Positions 35,180 through 45,215 are shown, counted from the first letter of the stretch. The stretch is 64,000 bases of DNA from Candidatus Sysuiplasma acidicola (GCA_019721035.1 JAHEAA010000004.1:1-64000), one strand, 5' to 3'. Numbers and translations: made by a program. Notes: generated by a model not told the origin, from the sequence alone.

Positions 35180-35962
35180 TCAGATTGGCACTCTGGCCCC
35201 GCAGGGCGAAAGCCTGTATCTGCCGAAATCATCACATCCAAGCAGGAATTCTCCATCGAAAACGGGGCCATCTCTGCACACAAGCGCACCATTCAGGGAG
35301 CAGGCATCGCAAATGCCTATGCCGCACTTCATGAAGCGTTCAGTCGAAATCTGGGCAGGCGTCCTGAACTCCGACGCAAGCTCTGCCACCCTGCGAAGCA
35401 TCAGTTCCGGACCGCATGCAATTATCGTGTCAAAATCTTCACGCTCCAGGACTCGTCTGGCGACAGCAGTCACAAACCCTTTCTCTCCCTGACTTCCGTC
35501 ATCTGTTGAAATGAGCACATCAGCACCGGCCTGTTTCATCCTGCCGGCGAAGAATATGCCGTCCCGGTTCTTTGCGCCTATGGCCGCTACTGCTCTCCTC
35601 CCGGGGGAAAACAGGTCTGCAGCTGAAATGATGGATGCGACTCCGGTTCCGCCGCCGATGAAAAGTATGCGAGAGCCGACGGGTCTGAAGGAGTTGCCGA
35701 AGACGCCCCTGACACCGATCCGATCGCCCTTCCCGAGTCTGGAGAGCGCGGTGGTTGTCTTTCCCAGTACCCTGAACGTGAACCCCTTTTCGTCTCCAAT
35801 GAATGAAAGGGACATTGGCACTTCGTTGACACCCGGCGCCCAGACCATAATGAACTGTCCTGGAGATGCTTTCGTCCTGTCCCTGTACATTACGGTAAAG
35901 ACATCAGCGCACTCCTCAGTGATGTCTGTAATTTCGACGATCTCAAGTTTGCCTGTGTGCAA
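35180..35962 (-). CDS. pyrK: Dihydroorotate dehydrogenase electron-transfer subunit
   Basis: A 260-residue flavin/iron-sulfur subunit that passes electrons from dihydroorotate oxidation by PyrD to NAD. The N-terminal FAD-binding part ends in the NAD-domain glycine loop LFIGGGTGVASI. The [2Fe-2S] motif is FMKCGIGICDACSLNG with a distal Cys in GALVCRDGP. The TTG start at 35962 overlaps the pyrD 3' end by 20 bases, so translation is coupled. Its presence means the PyrD is a class 1B, NAD-linked enzyme. Confidence 0.93.
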   Translation of the reverse strand: MHTGKLEIVEITDITEECADVFTVMYRDRTKASPGQFIMVWAPGVNEVPMSLSFIGDEKGFTFRVLGKTTTALSRLGKGDRIGVRGVFGNSFRPVGSRILFIGGGTGVASIISAADLFSPGRRAVAAIGAKNRDGIFFAGRMKQAGADVLISTDDGSQGEKGFVTAVARRVLEREDFDTIIACGPELMLRRVAELASEFRTPAQISTERFMKCGIGICDACSLNGALVCRDGPVFDGEFLLGCDDFGRYRLSPCGARVPI

Positions 35963-36866
35963 TGCCTATCATCTCTCCGATGGTGCTGAAATGTTCTTTC
36001 TTCATGAAGGCAAAAAGTTGTCTGTTAACCGCCGAAAATACCTGAGGCCCTCTTTCTGCGACGGCCGTTCCGATCTCAAACGCAGATGCTCCTGCCATCA
36101 GGTATTCGGCTGCATCCTCGCCGGTATAGATGCCGCCCACTCCTATGACTGGTATATGCACGGATTCATAAATTTCGTAAACGCAGCGCAGGCCCACGTG
36201 CTTCACTGCCTTTCCCGACAGCCCGCCGTACCTGTTCGACAGTACAGGCATCCTCAGCCTTGCCGAAATCGCCATTGCTCTGACTGTGTTGATCGCAACT
36301 ATGGCGTCTGCGCCACCTTTCTCTGCGGATATTGCGAGTGAGGATATGCTGTCTGTGTTTGGAGTGAGCTTCGCCCACACCGGAACAGAGGCATGCGTCC
36401 TGGCGCTTTTGACCACACGTTCAACCATGTCAGGATCGCTTCCAATCTCCGAACCAACACCTTTTGCATGAGGGCAGCTGAGATTCAATTCCAGTCCATC
36501 GACCTTCAGAGAAGACATGGTCTTCGCAAGAGCTCCAAATTCCTGCTCATCCTTTCCAAAAATACTTCCTATGACGATTCCGCCGGATTCTTTCTTCAGC
36601 TTTTCTATAACCTGTTTGTAATTTTCCATGCCGGGATTCGGAAGACCCATCGCATTCAGTAATCCTTCCTGAAATGAGTAGACCGTGGGATTAAGATAGC
36701 CATCTCTCGGCTCCATTCCTATTGATTTTGTCACCACTCCCCCGGCACCGTTCTTCAGGGCACGCATCATCGACTCTGCTGTTTCGCCAAGAATACCGCT
36801 CGCCAGCATCGACGGATTTTCGAGTTTGATGCTTCCCACAGAGGAATCAAGGTTCGGCTTCCGCAC
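35943..36866 (-). CDS. pyrD: Dihydroorotate dehydrogenase, class 1B catalytic subunit
   Basis: Oxidises dihydroorotate to orotate in pyrimidine synthesis. The FMN-binding barrel of 307 residues includes NAMGLPNPGMENY, the active-site block LNLSCPHAKGVG with catalytic Cys (class 1B; class 2 uses Ser), and the phosphate loops VGGIYTGEDAAEYL and FEIGTAVAERG. It is followed by overlapping pyrK. pyrF is about 32 kb away on the other strand and no other pyrimidine gene is nearby. Confidence 0.95.
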   Translation of the reverse strand: MRKPNLDSSVGSIKLENPSMLASGILGETAESMMRALKNGAGGVVTKSIGMEPRDGYLNPTVYSFQEGLLNAMGLPNPGMENYKQVIEKLKKESGGIVIGSIFGKDEQEFGALAKTMSSLKVDGLELNLSCPHAKGVGSEIGSDPDMVERVVKSARTHASVPVWAKLTPNTDSISSLAISAEKGGADAIVAINTVRAMAISARLRMPVLSNRYGGLSGKAVKHVGLRCVYEIYESVHIPVIGVGGIYTGEDAAEYLMAGASAFEIGTAVAERGPQVFSAVNRQLFAFMKKEHFSTIGEMIGIAHRQT

Positions 36867-36929
36867 GTTATACCGTTAGAATTGAGTGTTATTTAAGGGT
36901 CCCTCAGATGAAAAGAGAAGAACGTTTCG

Positions 36930-38330
36930 TCAGTCTGTAATGCTCATCGTCCCTGTTACAAGTATGAGCGAAGCGATGTTGAATATTGTCAGGTGGAGTG
37001 TGTTTCCGCTTACTGTCATTGAATAAGCTCCCCATGTGACATAAGTGTTGAGATTGCATCCGCTGCCAATGTCAGCCACAGATGGGTTCGATGTGACGTT
37101 CTGAAGATGGGCGAGGTAAGGAGCAAGCATCTGCAGCCAGCCTGAAATCTCGGGCGATGTGACCGACAGAGAGATGTTGTTTATCAAATTAAGTCCCCTG
37201 TACTGTAAGTATTTTTGAGATTGGTTGGAAAAGTACGTTGAAAGCAGATTGGCTGAACCAGAACCGGATACGGAGAAACCTGTGCCGCGCAGCGAAGTCA
37301 TGTCCATGCTCAGTATAGCTCCCGTACTGGAGTTCCTGAGACTGAATTGGGGGTTCTTGATAACTGCAATCTGTCCTCCTTGATTGAGGAGTATTGAGCC
37401 ACCCTCAAACGTGACGGTTCCCTGCGAATAGTAGCGGTTCTGAACATAAAGAGACAGCAATCCGGACAATGCCATCGACTGATGCACTGATAAGAAATGC
37501 GGCCATCCCAGGGGCGCCTTGTCGTTGGCACCGTAATTCTGCACATAGCCAATGTCGTTGTTGCCATAGAAATTGAAACCACATGGATAGCTGTTGTCCC
37601 CAAGTCGGTTGTTACTTCCATATGAGATATACCAGGCAGTCAGGTTATTTCCCAGACCGTAAAATCTGACATTATCATGATTTCCTTGAACGTAGGTTAT
37701 CAGATTGAAGTCATTCAGCGGCCTAAGATTGGAACTGTTTCCCCAGCCTAGGTAGATGTTATATCTGTCACTATTTACGTATGAACCATTGATGTAAAGG
37801 CAGATTACGCTTCCAGCAGAAACATTCCATACGCTTCCTCCGTCGTGTATCTTGCCTTTCCAGAGTGATATGCCGTTACCTGTTGTGTTTGGAATGAATG
37901 TTATGCTCAACTGTATTCCGTTTGCGACTGTTCCACTTGTGTTGTTGTAAATGTCATACTGGCACTGCGGAAGATATTGGGGTAATCCGACACTGTATGA
38001 GATGGATGCGTTGAAGCCTCCAGGCTGGAAAGACAGCGTTCCGGTTGTTGGCGATGTGAAAGGCGCTTCACCCGATGAGCCCATGACAAACGTGGTTGGC
38101 AGTGGATATGGCCAGTGCCCGGACTGCTGGACATAATTCTGGAGCTGGAATGATGAAAATTCCTGGTATACCTCCTGCATGTGGTTGTATTCCTGTGTGC
38201 GCATGTAACTGGGCACATAGGCGCCAATGTAAATGTTGATGAATGACAGCACAATCAGGAGTATGAAAATAGTTGCAACTGCTCCGGCTACGCCCTCTCT
38301 GTTTCCGGCAATATGTTTGCTTCGGAGCAT
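36930..38330 (-). CDS. Exported protein with N-terminal pilin-like anchor, unknown function
   Basis: I do not recognise a named family. The 466-residue product starts with a short basic segment (RSKHIAGNREG) and a hydrophobic helix at about 14-37 (VAGAVATIFILLIVLSFINI), an arrangement seen in archaeal class III (pilin-like) and DUF7289-like secreted proteins. The remaining 430 residues are beta-rich, low in charge, and full of Asn, Ser, Gly and Tyr with many NxS/T sequons. That points to an extracellular or surface location and N-glycosylation. It lies alone between pyrD and the divergent cysS. Confidence 0.7.
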   Translation of the reverse strand: MLRSKHIAGNREGVAGAVATIFILLIVLSFINIYIGAYVPSYMRTQEYNHMQEVYQEFSSFQLQNYVQQSGHWPYPLPTTFVMGSSGEAPFTSPTTGTLSFQPGGFNASISYSVGLPQYLPQCQYDIYNNTSGTVANGIQLSITFIPNTTGNGISLWKGKIHDGGSVWNVSAGSVICLYINGSYVNSDRYNIYLGWGNSSNLRPLNDFNLITYVQGNHDNVRFYGLGNNLTAWYISYGSNNRLGDNSYPCGFNFYGNNDIGYVQNYGANDKAPLGWPHFLSVHQSMALSGLLSLYVQNRYYSQGTVTFEGGSILLNQGGQIAVIKNPQFSLRNSSTGAILSMDMTSLRGTGFSVSGSGSANLLSTYFSNQSQKYLQYRGLNLINNISLSVTSPEISGWLQMLAPYLAHLQNVTSNPSVADIGSGCNLNTYVTWGAYSMTVSGNTLHLTIFNIASLILVTGTMSITD

Positions 38331-38441
38331 GCAATCAAATAAACCACATCGGATCGTCTTTTTAAGAATGCTATTTGAATTTCAAAGGTGATAATTAGAT
38401 ATAGGCAATATATCACCACTCAAGAAAGCGGTGGTGTCGGT

Positions 38442-39821
38442 TTGCTGATATATGATACGATGTCCAGGGGAAAGGTGGAATTCCAGCCTCTCACCAAGGG
38501 TGCGGTTCATATATATGTCTGCGGCCCAACGGTCTATGACCATATGCATGTGGGGCATGCGCGTTCCTTTGTGTCGTTCGATTTCATTGCCCGTTATCTG
38601 GAATACAGGGGATACCGTGTTTCACTCGTCGTAAACATTACGGATGTGGAAGACAAGATCATAAACAGGGCTCAGGAACTCAATATTTCAGCTCTCGAAC
38701 TCTCCTCCCGTTTTGCCGATGAGTTCATAAGAAGCTGCTCGTCGCTGCTGCTGAAACCCGCAGACGTGTACCCACGGGCCAGCGAACACATTGCCGAGAT
38801 ACTGAAAATGGTAATGGAGCTGGTTGCAGGCGGTTTTGCATACGAGATTGAGGGCAGCGTGTATTTCGACATTACGAAGGCAAAGGATTACGGAAAGCTC
38901 TCCGGACAGGCGCTGGAACAGATACTGGCTGGCGCCAGGGTCGACGTGGATGAGAGGAAACGACATCCTGCCGACTTTGCACTGTGGAAGGCTGCAAAGC
39001 CCGGCGAGGTGAGCTGGGACAGCCCATGGGGGCGTGGCAGACCCGGCTGGCATATTGAATGTTCGGCGATGTCAATGAAGTATCTCGGCAGGACGCTGGA
39101 CATACACGGTGGTGGCGAAGATCTCATATTTCCTCATCATGAAAATGAAATACAGCAGTCTGAAGCTTTCACAGGTGTGACTTTTTCACGATACTGGATG
39201 CACGGAGGAATGCTAAATGTCACAGGTGAAAAGATGTCCAAGTCGCTTCACAATTTCATGTCCGTCGAGGAAGCTCTTAAGCTCCATCCGCCGGAAACGC
39301 TTCGCCTGCTCTTTGCAAACAGCTTATACAGAAGACAGATGGAATTCAGTCCGGAACTGCTCGCGGAGAGTGATAAGGCGAGAGAGAGGCTGGAAGGATA
39401 CATACAGCATCTGCTGTCCGTTCAGACGCAGGGTGATGGCGGAAGCGAGATTGCCTCGCTCATTCGCGAAGACTTTGTCCGCGCCATGGATGACGATTTC
39501 AATACAAGAGATGCCGTTGCATCTCTGTTCAACAATCTCAGGGAAGCCAGAAAACTTGCAGACGGTGCCCTTCTCTCATCTGCCGCCGCTGAGGCGGTCA
39601 TTGCAGCGGCAAGGGAAGTCAACGGGGTGCTGCGCATTTTACGGGAGACGGCATTCCACAAACAGTCTATCGGGAAGGATATCGAAGAGCTGATATCAAA
39701 AAGGGAGGAGGCACGCAGGCAGAGGCGCTTCGACGACGCGGATGCAATACGCAGGGAACTTTCCGCCAGGGGAATAATACTCGAGGACACGGAAAGCGGT
39801 GTAAGGTGGAAAAGAAAGTAG
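38442..39821 (+). CDS. cysS: Cysteinyl-tRNA synthetase
   Basis: Class I synthetase charging tRNA-Cys. I chose TTG at 38442 (MLIYDTMSRG), giving 459 residues, because family conservation starts at this LxxYDTxxR block and a TATA-like TTAGATATA lies at about 38394-38402; an earlier in-frame ATG at 38388 would precede that box. The HIGH motif appears as HVGH within CGPTVYDHMHVGHARSF, and KMSKS as GEKMSKSLHN. Zinc ligands include Cys in YVCGPTVYD and HIECSAM with the later HHENE. Its substrate tRNA-Cys is also in this window, at 31.9 kb. Confidence 0.95.
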   Translation: MLIYDTMSRGKVEFQPLTKGAVHIYVCGPTVYDHMHVGHARSFVSFDFIARYLEYRGYRVSLVVNITDVEDKIINRAQELNISALELSSRFADEFIRSCSSLLLKPADVYPRASEHIAEILKMVMELVAGGFAYEIEGSVYFDITKAKDYGKLSGQALEQILAGARVDVDERKRHPADFALWKAAKPGEVSWDSPWGRGRPGWHIECSAMSMKYLGRTLDIHGGGEDLIFPHHENEIQQSEAFTGVTFSRYWMHGGMLNVTGEKMSKSLHNFMSVEEALKLHPPETLRLLFANSLYRRQMEFSPELLAESDKARERLEGYIQHLLSVQTQGDGGSEIASLIREDFVRAMDDDFNTRDAVASLFNNLREARKLADGALLSSAAAEAVIAAAREVNGVLRILRETAFHKQSIGKDIEELISKREEARRQRRFDDADAIRRELSARGIILEDTESGVRWKRK

Positions 39822-39824
39822 CAT

Positions 39825-41522
39825 TCAGGTATGCGTGTAATAGAACAGCATGCTGCTCCCCTTCTCCCTTGGATTCACGAAACCGAACCGCTCAAACTGG
39901 ACGGGTCTGTCTGTTTCAATGCTCCTTACGGCACCTTCCGCAAAACCCTGTACCCTCGAGCCGTCCACCATTATCACTTCGCACGGTACAGCCTCTTCCA
40001 CAGGGACCCACTGCACTTTCTGTACATCTCTATTCTCTCTTCCGGTGCATTTGGCCCTGCCGTCGCTAATTATGACATTGCAATAATCCTTCAGCCTGAT
40101 TTCGGTGCCGCTGAACTGAGAAACATCTCTTGATGACACATACACATGATCAGAGGCCAGAATCTTCCTCCTCCCTCTTTCAGGGAAATCGGGGTGCAGG
40201 GCAGCCTCGATATGGCCCAGGCGTGGAGCATTTTCAATCTTTATTTTCACCGGACTGTCGACGAAGAAGTATCTGTCTGCTGAAGGCTCGATGATCTTCC
40301 TGTTCTCCGAATATATGGAGTCAACGGCCACTTCTATGTCGTTGAGGCTCATGCCCAGATTCAAAATGAAATTTCTTATCGCGTCGGGGCTGAAACCTCT
40401 CGCGCGCAGAGACTGAAGGCTCCACGTTCTCGGATCTTCCCACCCGAAATACTCACCGCTTACAATCTCTTTCATCGACTTGCTCTTCGAGATCTTCACG
40501 CCGGCTATTCTCAGCAGGCCGAAATGCTCAAAGCGCGGTCCTTTGATCCCGAGCTCCTTCCATATGAAGTCCTCCATGAAGTCTTCCGTATAGAGTTCCT
40601 TGCCTCTGATTACATGCGTCATTCCCAGTTCGATGTCGTCCACCGCCCATGAGAATTCGAGCATGGGCCAGACATGGTACTTTCTGCCCACCCTCGGATG
40701 TTCCCTGTGGGAGATCCTGCAGAGCACCCTGTCTCTGAACGCTGGGTTTTTGTGTTTCATGTCAGTCCTGGCCCTCAGCACTGCCTTCCCCTCCTCAAAG
40801 CTTCCTTTCAGCATTTCGGCCCAGATTGCTGCATTCTCGGCAATGCTGTGGCTCCTGTGCACGCATTCCACGCCATCCTCTCTGTTTTTCCTCAGCTCCT
40901 CCGCGCTGCAAGTGCATGCGTAGGCTATCCCCTTCTCGACGAGCATGGACGCCCATTTATAGAATAGTTCCAGCCTGTCAGACTTGTAATATTCGCCGCT
41001 CCATTTTACTCCAAGCCAGCTCAATCCGTCCCTTATGAGTTCATAGGAATCGAGTCTGGGCAGCTTCTCCTCCGAGCCTATCGTGTCATCATAGACGAGC
41101 ATCAGCTCTCCGGAATATTTTTTGGCGTATTCGTCGTTGAGTATGAGCATCCTGCTGTTACCGATGTGCAGCGCGCCTGACGGGTAAGGAGCAAGGCGAA
41201 CCCTGAAACCCGGGCCCGCCCCCTCAAGCTCCCTAAGCCTTGCGATCTTCTCCTTTTTCTGCTTTACCAGAAGATCGGGTGAAGTTTCACTGAGTGCATG
41301 CACCTGCTCGTCATACGTCATGCTGTTTGCTCTCGCTACCGCATCTGCAATGACAGGCATCGCTTCCCTTGCGACGGTGCCCTTGAACTTCGCCATGATC
41401 CTGCCAAGCACGGCGTTCACATCCGCTTTTCCTTCATGGCTGACGGCATTCTGCAGCGCAAGAAGATAAGCCTCCTCACTGACCTTCGCATCCATCGTGT
41501 CCTGCAGAGATGCAGTCAGCAT
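39825..41522 (-). CDS. gltX: Glutamyl-tRNA synthetase, archaeal type
   Basis: Class I synthetase of 565 residues. The HIGH motif is in APYPSGALHIGNSRM and the KMSKS motif reads KISKSKS. The C-terminal anticodon-binding part is all-beta, as in archaeal/eukaryal GluRS and GlnRS, rather than the alpha-helical cage of bacterial GluRS. In archaea this enzyme usually also charges tRNA-Gln with Glu for later amidation; tRNA-Gln is at 50.3 kb. It is convergent with cysS, with 3 bases between the stops. Confidence 0.95.
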   Translation of the reverse strand: MLTASLQDTMDAKVSEEAYLLALQNAVSHEGKADVNAVLGRIMAKFKGTVAREAMPVIADAVARANSMTYDEQVHALSETSPDLLVKQKKEKIARLRELEGAGPGFRVRLAPYPSGALHIGNSRMLILNDEYAKKYSGELMLVYDDTIGSEEKLPRLDSYELIRDGLSWLGVKWSGEYYKSDRLELFYKWASMLVEKGIAYACTCSAEELRKNREDGVECVHRSHSIAENAAIWAEMLKGSFEEGKAVLRARTDMKHKNPAFRDRVLCRISHREHPRVGRKYHVWPMLEFSWAVDDIELGMTHVIRGKELYTEDFMEDFIWKELGIKGPRFEHFGLLRIAGVKISKSKSMKEIVSGEYFGWEDPRTWSLQSLRARGFSPDAIRNFILNLGMSLNDIEVAVDSIYSENRKIIEPSADRYFFVDSPVKIKIENAPRLGHIEAALHPDFPERGRRKILASDHVYVSSRDVSQFSGTEIRLKDYCNVIISDGRAKCTGRENRDVQKVQWVPVEEAVPCEVIMVDGSRVQGFAEGAVRSIETDRPVQFERFGFVNPREKGSSMLFYYTHT

Positions 41523-41624
41523 ATATTACTGACGCCTTCGGACGAACGTTCCGGCCGTCAAGATGCTCAACGGGCAGCCCCACTGAAAGGTAATTATCCA
41601 GGTGCGCATGATCGGACGACCGTT

Positions 41625-43196
41625 TTGTCATACATAAAACAGGACTCGATAAATGAACGGCTGTATCAGAGACGGATAGCCGACGTTGCTTCAACAGTCT
41701 CAACGCTGGTGGTCCTTCCGACAGGGCTCGGGAAGACAGTCATTGCCCTGCTTGTCATCGACAGCGTGCTGCGGTCATCGCCTTCGAAAGTGCTGTTCAT
41801 GGCGCCGACCAAGCCGCTCGTCGAGCAGCATCACGCTTTTCTGTGCGAGAGGCTCACACTCGATCCAAATCTCATATCGCTTATGACTGGAGAGATGCCC
41901 CCGGAGCACCGTCCGGAACTGTGGAAGAAGCCGCGTATCGTCGTTTCGACGCCACAGGTTGTCGAGAACGATGCCGCCTCCGGCCTGTGCGATCTTTCCA
42001 CCTTCGACCTGCTCGTGTTCGACGAATGTCACAGGGCGAAGGGCGATTACTCGTACGTCCGCATTTCCGCACTCTACTCAGAGGCGAAGGAAGATGGTCT
42101 CGTGCTCGGGATGACTGCTTCACCGGGAAGTGATTTGAGCTCGGTTGAGGAGATATGCAGGACACTGAATCTGGAGCACATCGAGGTCAGGAGCGAGGAC
42201 GATCCAGATGTTGAACCGTACGTACAGGAAACGGCCGTCAAGTGGGTGCCGGTGGAACTCTCCGCAGAACTGAAGAGCATCTCAAATGAGCTGAAGTCCA
42301 TGCTCAATGAGCGCATAGAGAAGCTCAGGCAGCTGCAGCTCATTCCGCAGGATTCACAGGGGTCTACCAAAGATCTTCTTGCTGCCGGAAGAGAGCTCTC
42401 CTCCAGGCTCTCTTCGGGGTTGAAACACAGAATACTGTTCGATTCCATGCGCATACAGTCCGAAGCGGTAAAACTCTCACATGGTGTGGATATGGCTGAA
42501 ACACAGACGGTGTTTGCACTCCGCAGATATATTCAGAAACTTCAGGACGAGGCTGCCGAAAAATCGTCAAAAGCATCGAGATTTATTGTCGCCGATGAGC
42601 GATTTCAGCATCTTGTATCGATGCTCTCGGCGATTAAAGCGGAGCATCCCAAAATTTCAAAGTTGACACAGATACTCAATGAACAGTTTGCACAGAGCCG
42701 CTCGAGCAGGATCATGGTATTCACACAGTTCAGGGATACTGCCGAAATCGTTTTCAGAACGCTTTCGGAACTCGACGGTGTCAGGCCCATCAAGCTCATA
42801 GGCCAGAGCGCGCGTCGCGACGAGCGGGGCTTGAAACAGAAGGAGCAGATTGATGTAATATCCAGGTTCAGCAGCGGCGATGCAAACGTGCTCATATCTA
42901 CCTCAGTGGGCGAGGAGGGGCTTGATATATCGTCCACGGACATGGTGGTTTTTTATGAAACGGTCCCGTCCGAGATAAGATCCATTCAGCGGAGAGGCAG
43001 GACGGGCAGGCTGAGCTCGGGAAAGGTGTTTGTGCTCGTGACCACAGGCACAAAGGATGAAAGCTTCTATTACTCTTCACGCCGTAAGGAGAATTCAATG
43101 AAGGCTGCACTCATGAGCCTCAACGCAAGGCTGAGCAGGGGCGCAAAGCTGTCAGAGCTCACAGAGCCAAAACAGAAGTCGCTGTTTGACTATTGA
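41625..43196 (+). CDS. hef: Hef/FANCM-type DNA helicase lacking the nuclease domain
   Basis: Superfamily 2 helicase acting on stalled forks and branched DNA. I chose TTG at 41625 (MSYIKQDSINERLYQRRIAD), giving 523 residues, because the family starts just before LVVLPTGLGKTV; the frame is open upstream to 41298 but there it runs antisense through gltX. A TATA-like TAATTATC lies at about 41591. Visible motifs are Walker A (PTGLGKT), DECH box (FDECHRAKG), motif III (GMTASPGS) and motif VI (SIQRRGRTGR). The XPF-like nuclease and HhH domains found in Pyrococcus Hef are missing. It precedes DNA ligase on the same strand. Confidence 0.88.
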   Translation: MSYIKQDSINERLYQRRIADVASTVSTLVVLPTGLGKTVIALLVIDSVLRSSPSKVLFMAPTKPLVEQHHAFLCERLTLDPNLISLMTGEMPPEHRPELWKKPRIVVSTPQVVENDAASGLCDLSTFDLLVFDECHRAKGDYSYVRISALYSEAKEDGLVLGMTASPGSDLSSVEEICRTLNLEHIEVRSEDDPDVEPYVQETAVKWVPVELSAELKSISNELKSMLNERIEKLRQLQLIPQDSQGSTKDLLAAGRELSSRLSSGLKHRILFDSMRIQSEAVKLSHGVDMAETQTVFALRRYIQKLQDEAAEKSSKASRFIVADERFQHLVSMLSAIKAEHPKISKLTQILNEQFAQSRSSRIMVFTQFRDTAEIVFRTLSELDGVRPIKLIGQSARRDERGLKQKEQIDVISRFSSGDANVLISTSVGEEGLDISSTDMVVFYETVPSEIRSIQRRGRTGRLSSGKVFVLVTTGTKDESFYYSSRRKENSMKAALMSLNARLSRGAKLSELTEPKQKSLFDY

Positions 43197-43215
43197 GCGG
43201 CGGCCGGGTCAATTC

Positions 43216-43223
43216 TATATTTA
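43216..43223 (+). promoter_or_regulatory. TATA box of DNA ligase gene
   Basis: TATATTTA centred about 28 bases before the ligase ATG, predicting a leaderless mRNA and a promoter separate from that of the helicase. Confidence 0.5.
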
Positions 43224-43247
43224 TGCTGATGCGGATACGCTTCATGC

Positions 43248-45002
43248 ATGTTATACAGGGAAGTGGCAAACTTCTACGAGAAAGTTGAGGCCACCACAAA
43301 GAGGCTCGAAATCACGGCGTTGCTCGTCGATATGTTCCGTAACGCCTCATGCGAGGAGATAGCGAACGTTGTCTACATGACGCACGGCAGACTGTTCCCC
43401 GATTTCTATCCTGAAAAGATAGGCATGGCAGAGAAGATGGCGATCAGAACGCTTTCAACGGTTTGCAGGGTGGAACAGGCCAGAGTCGAAGCTATGTGGA
43501 AGCAGATTGGCGACGTCGGGCTGCTCGGCGAGCAGATGCTCACCGTTTCATCGCCCACCGGTTTCGGCTCGGCTGCGCTTACCGTCAACGATGTCCACAG
43601 ATCCCTCTCAAAGATGGCTTCGGCGTCCGGCCAGGGCTCCCAGGAGATGAAGATCAACCTGCTCTCTGAACTCCTGGCCTCTTCGACGCCTGTGGAGGCA
43701 AAATACATACTCAGAATAGTTGTCGGCAAGATGAGAATCGGTGTTGCAGCCATGACACTGATAGATGCCCTCTCCGCGACATTCGCAACAAAGGAGGACC
43801 GGGATGCAGTCGAGACGGCATTCAACATTACCAGCGACCTCGGCAGGGTCGCCGTCGCTCTCTGCAGGAACGGCATAAGCGGTCTGAGTTCGCTGAGCCT
43901 TGAAGTCAATGTGCCCGTGCGATCAATGCTCGCCGAAAGACTGCCGGGACTGGTGGAGATACTGGAAAAGATGGGAGGCAGGGCGGCACTGGACTTCAAG
44001 TACGACGGCCTGAGGATGCAGGCACACATCAAAGACGGGAATGTCAGGCTCTTTTCAAGACAGCTGGAAGAGATAACGGATCAGTTTCCGGAGATGTTGA
44101 AAGCGGTTGCCTCGGCATTCGGCGGAAAGGAGGGAATTATAGAAGGTGAATGCGTGCCCGTGGACATCAACACTGCCGAAATGCTGCCATTTCAGGTTGT
44201 ATCAAGGAGAAGAGGAAGGAAACACGGGGTGGAGGAAGCGATCGAAGAGTTTCCCGTAACTCTCTTCCTGTTTGATATACTGCTCGCAGACGGAAAGAAT
44301 TTTATGAATTTGCCGTACAGCGAGAGAAGAAAGGCGCTTGAGGAAATTATTAGGGAGAATGATAGGGTAAAACTTTCGACAGTGCGTTTCGTCAGCACCG
44401 CGGAGGAGGCAGAAGACTTCTTCAATCATGCCCTGCAGTCCGGATGCGAGGGCATAGTCGCTAAATCACTCTCAGACGAATCAGTCTATCAGCCCGGTGC
44501 AAGGGGATGGCTCTGGATAAAGTACAAGAAGGATTACAAGGCAGAAATGATAGACACGGTGGATATGGTCGTTGTCGGCGCCTTCGCGGGGAGAGGCAGA
44601 AGAAGCGGGACATACGGCGCACTTCTCATGGCAACATACAACAGTGAAAGCCGTATGTTCGAGACGGTGACAAAGCTCGGAAGCGGTTTCGACGATGAAA
44701 CGCTGGCTGCGCTTCCGGAGATGATGAAACCGTATCTGTCTGAAACCAAATCCCCGGACGTCGAAAGCCGCATGGTTGCAGATTTCTGGTTCAGACCCGC
44801 AGTCGTACTCGAGGTTATTGGTGCCGAAGTCACGCACAGCCCTGTTCACACATGCGGCTGGGGGAAGGTTAAGGCGGGTTCAGGTCTCGCTGTCAGATTC
44901 CCGAGATTCACAGGCAATTTCAGGCATGACAAAAGCGCTTATGATGCAACGACAAGCAACGAAATACTCGAAATGTACAGGATGCAGCTGAAGAAGGCGT
45001 GA
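43248..45002 (+). CDS. lig: ATP-dependent DNA ligase
   Basis: Replicative/repair ligase of the archaeal-eukaryal type I family, 584 residues. The DNA-binding domain occupies about 1-210. The adenylation domain has motif I LDFKYDGLRMQ with nucleophile Lys251, motif III (VTLFLFDILLADG), motif IV (EGIVAKSL) and motif V (WIKYKKDY). The C-terminal OB fold ends with the family motif AVRFPRF. A TATA box about 25 bases before the ATG implies a leaderless mRNA. The gene follows the Hef-like helicase by 51 bases. Confidence 0.96.
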   Translation: MLYREVANFYEKVEATTKRLEITALLVDMFRNASCEEIANVVYMTHGRLFPDFYPEKIGMAEKMAIRTLSTVCRVEQARVEAMWKQIGDVGLLGEQMLTVSSPTGFGSAALTVNDVHRSLSKMASASGQGSQEMKINLLSELLASSTPVEAKYILRIVVGKMRIGVAAMTLIDALSATFATKEDRDAVETAFNITSDLGRVAVALCRNGISGLSSLSLEVNVPVRSMLAERLPGLVEILEKMGGRAALDFKYDGLRMQAHIKDGNVRLFSRQLEEITDQFPEMLKAVASAFGGKEGIIEGECVPVDINTAEMLPFQVVSRRRGRKHGVEEAIEEFPVTLFLFDILLADGKNFMNLPYSERRKALEEIIRENDRVKLSTVRFVSTAEEAEDFFNHALQSGCEGIVAKSLSDESVYQPGARGWLWIKYKKDYKAEMIDTVDMVVVGAFAGRGRRSGTYGALLMATYNSESRMFETVTKLGSGFDDETLAALPEMMKPYLSETKSPDVESRMVADFWFRPAVVLEVIGAEVTHSPVHTCGWGKVKAGSGLAVRFPRFTGNFRHDKSAYDATTSNEILEMYRMQLKKA

Positions 45003-45215
45003 CTGTTGCGCGCATTCTGCGCGCCATTTTGCCACCGGTCAAACCTCTTCCTTATTTTCAATTTACACCGCTCAGGCTCCGCCGTTGTTATCCGATATGT
45101 TGGAGAGCATTGCCTCAAAGCATTCGACACATAAAACTCGAATCAAAAAGCGTTATAAGGTTTGTGAAAATAGGTCAGGACGAAGCGTTTGAACACATTG
45201 TGAGGATATGATGCA

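Noticed and set aside
41298-41624. Upstream extension of the Hef helicase reading frame
   Set aside because: It runs antisense through the 5' part of gltX, with no resemblance to helicase N-termini; a TATA-like box near 41591 and TTG at 41625 explain the start better.
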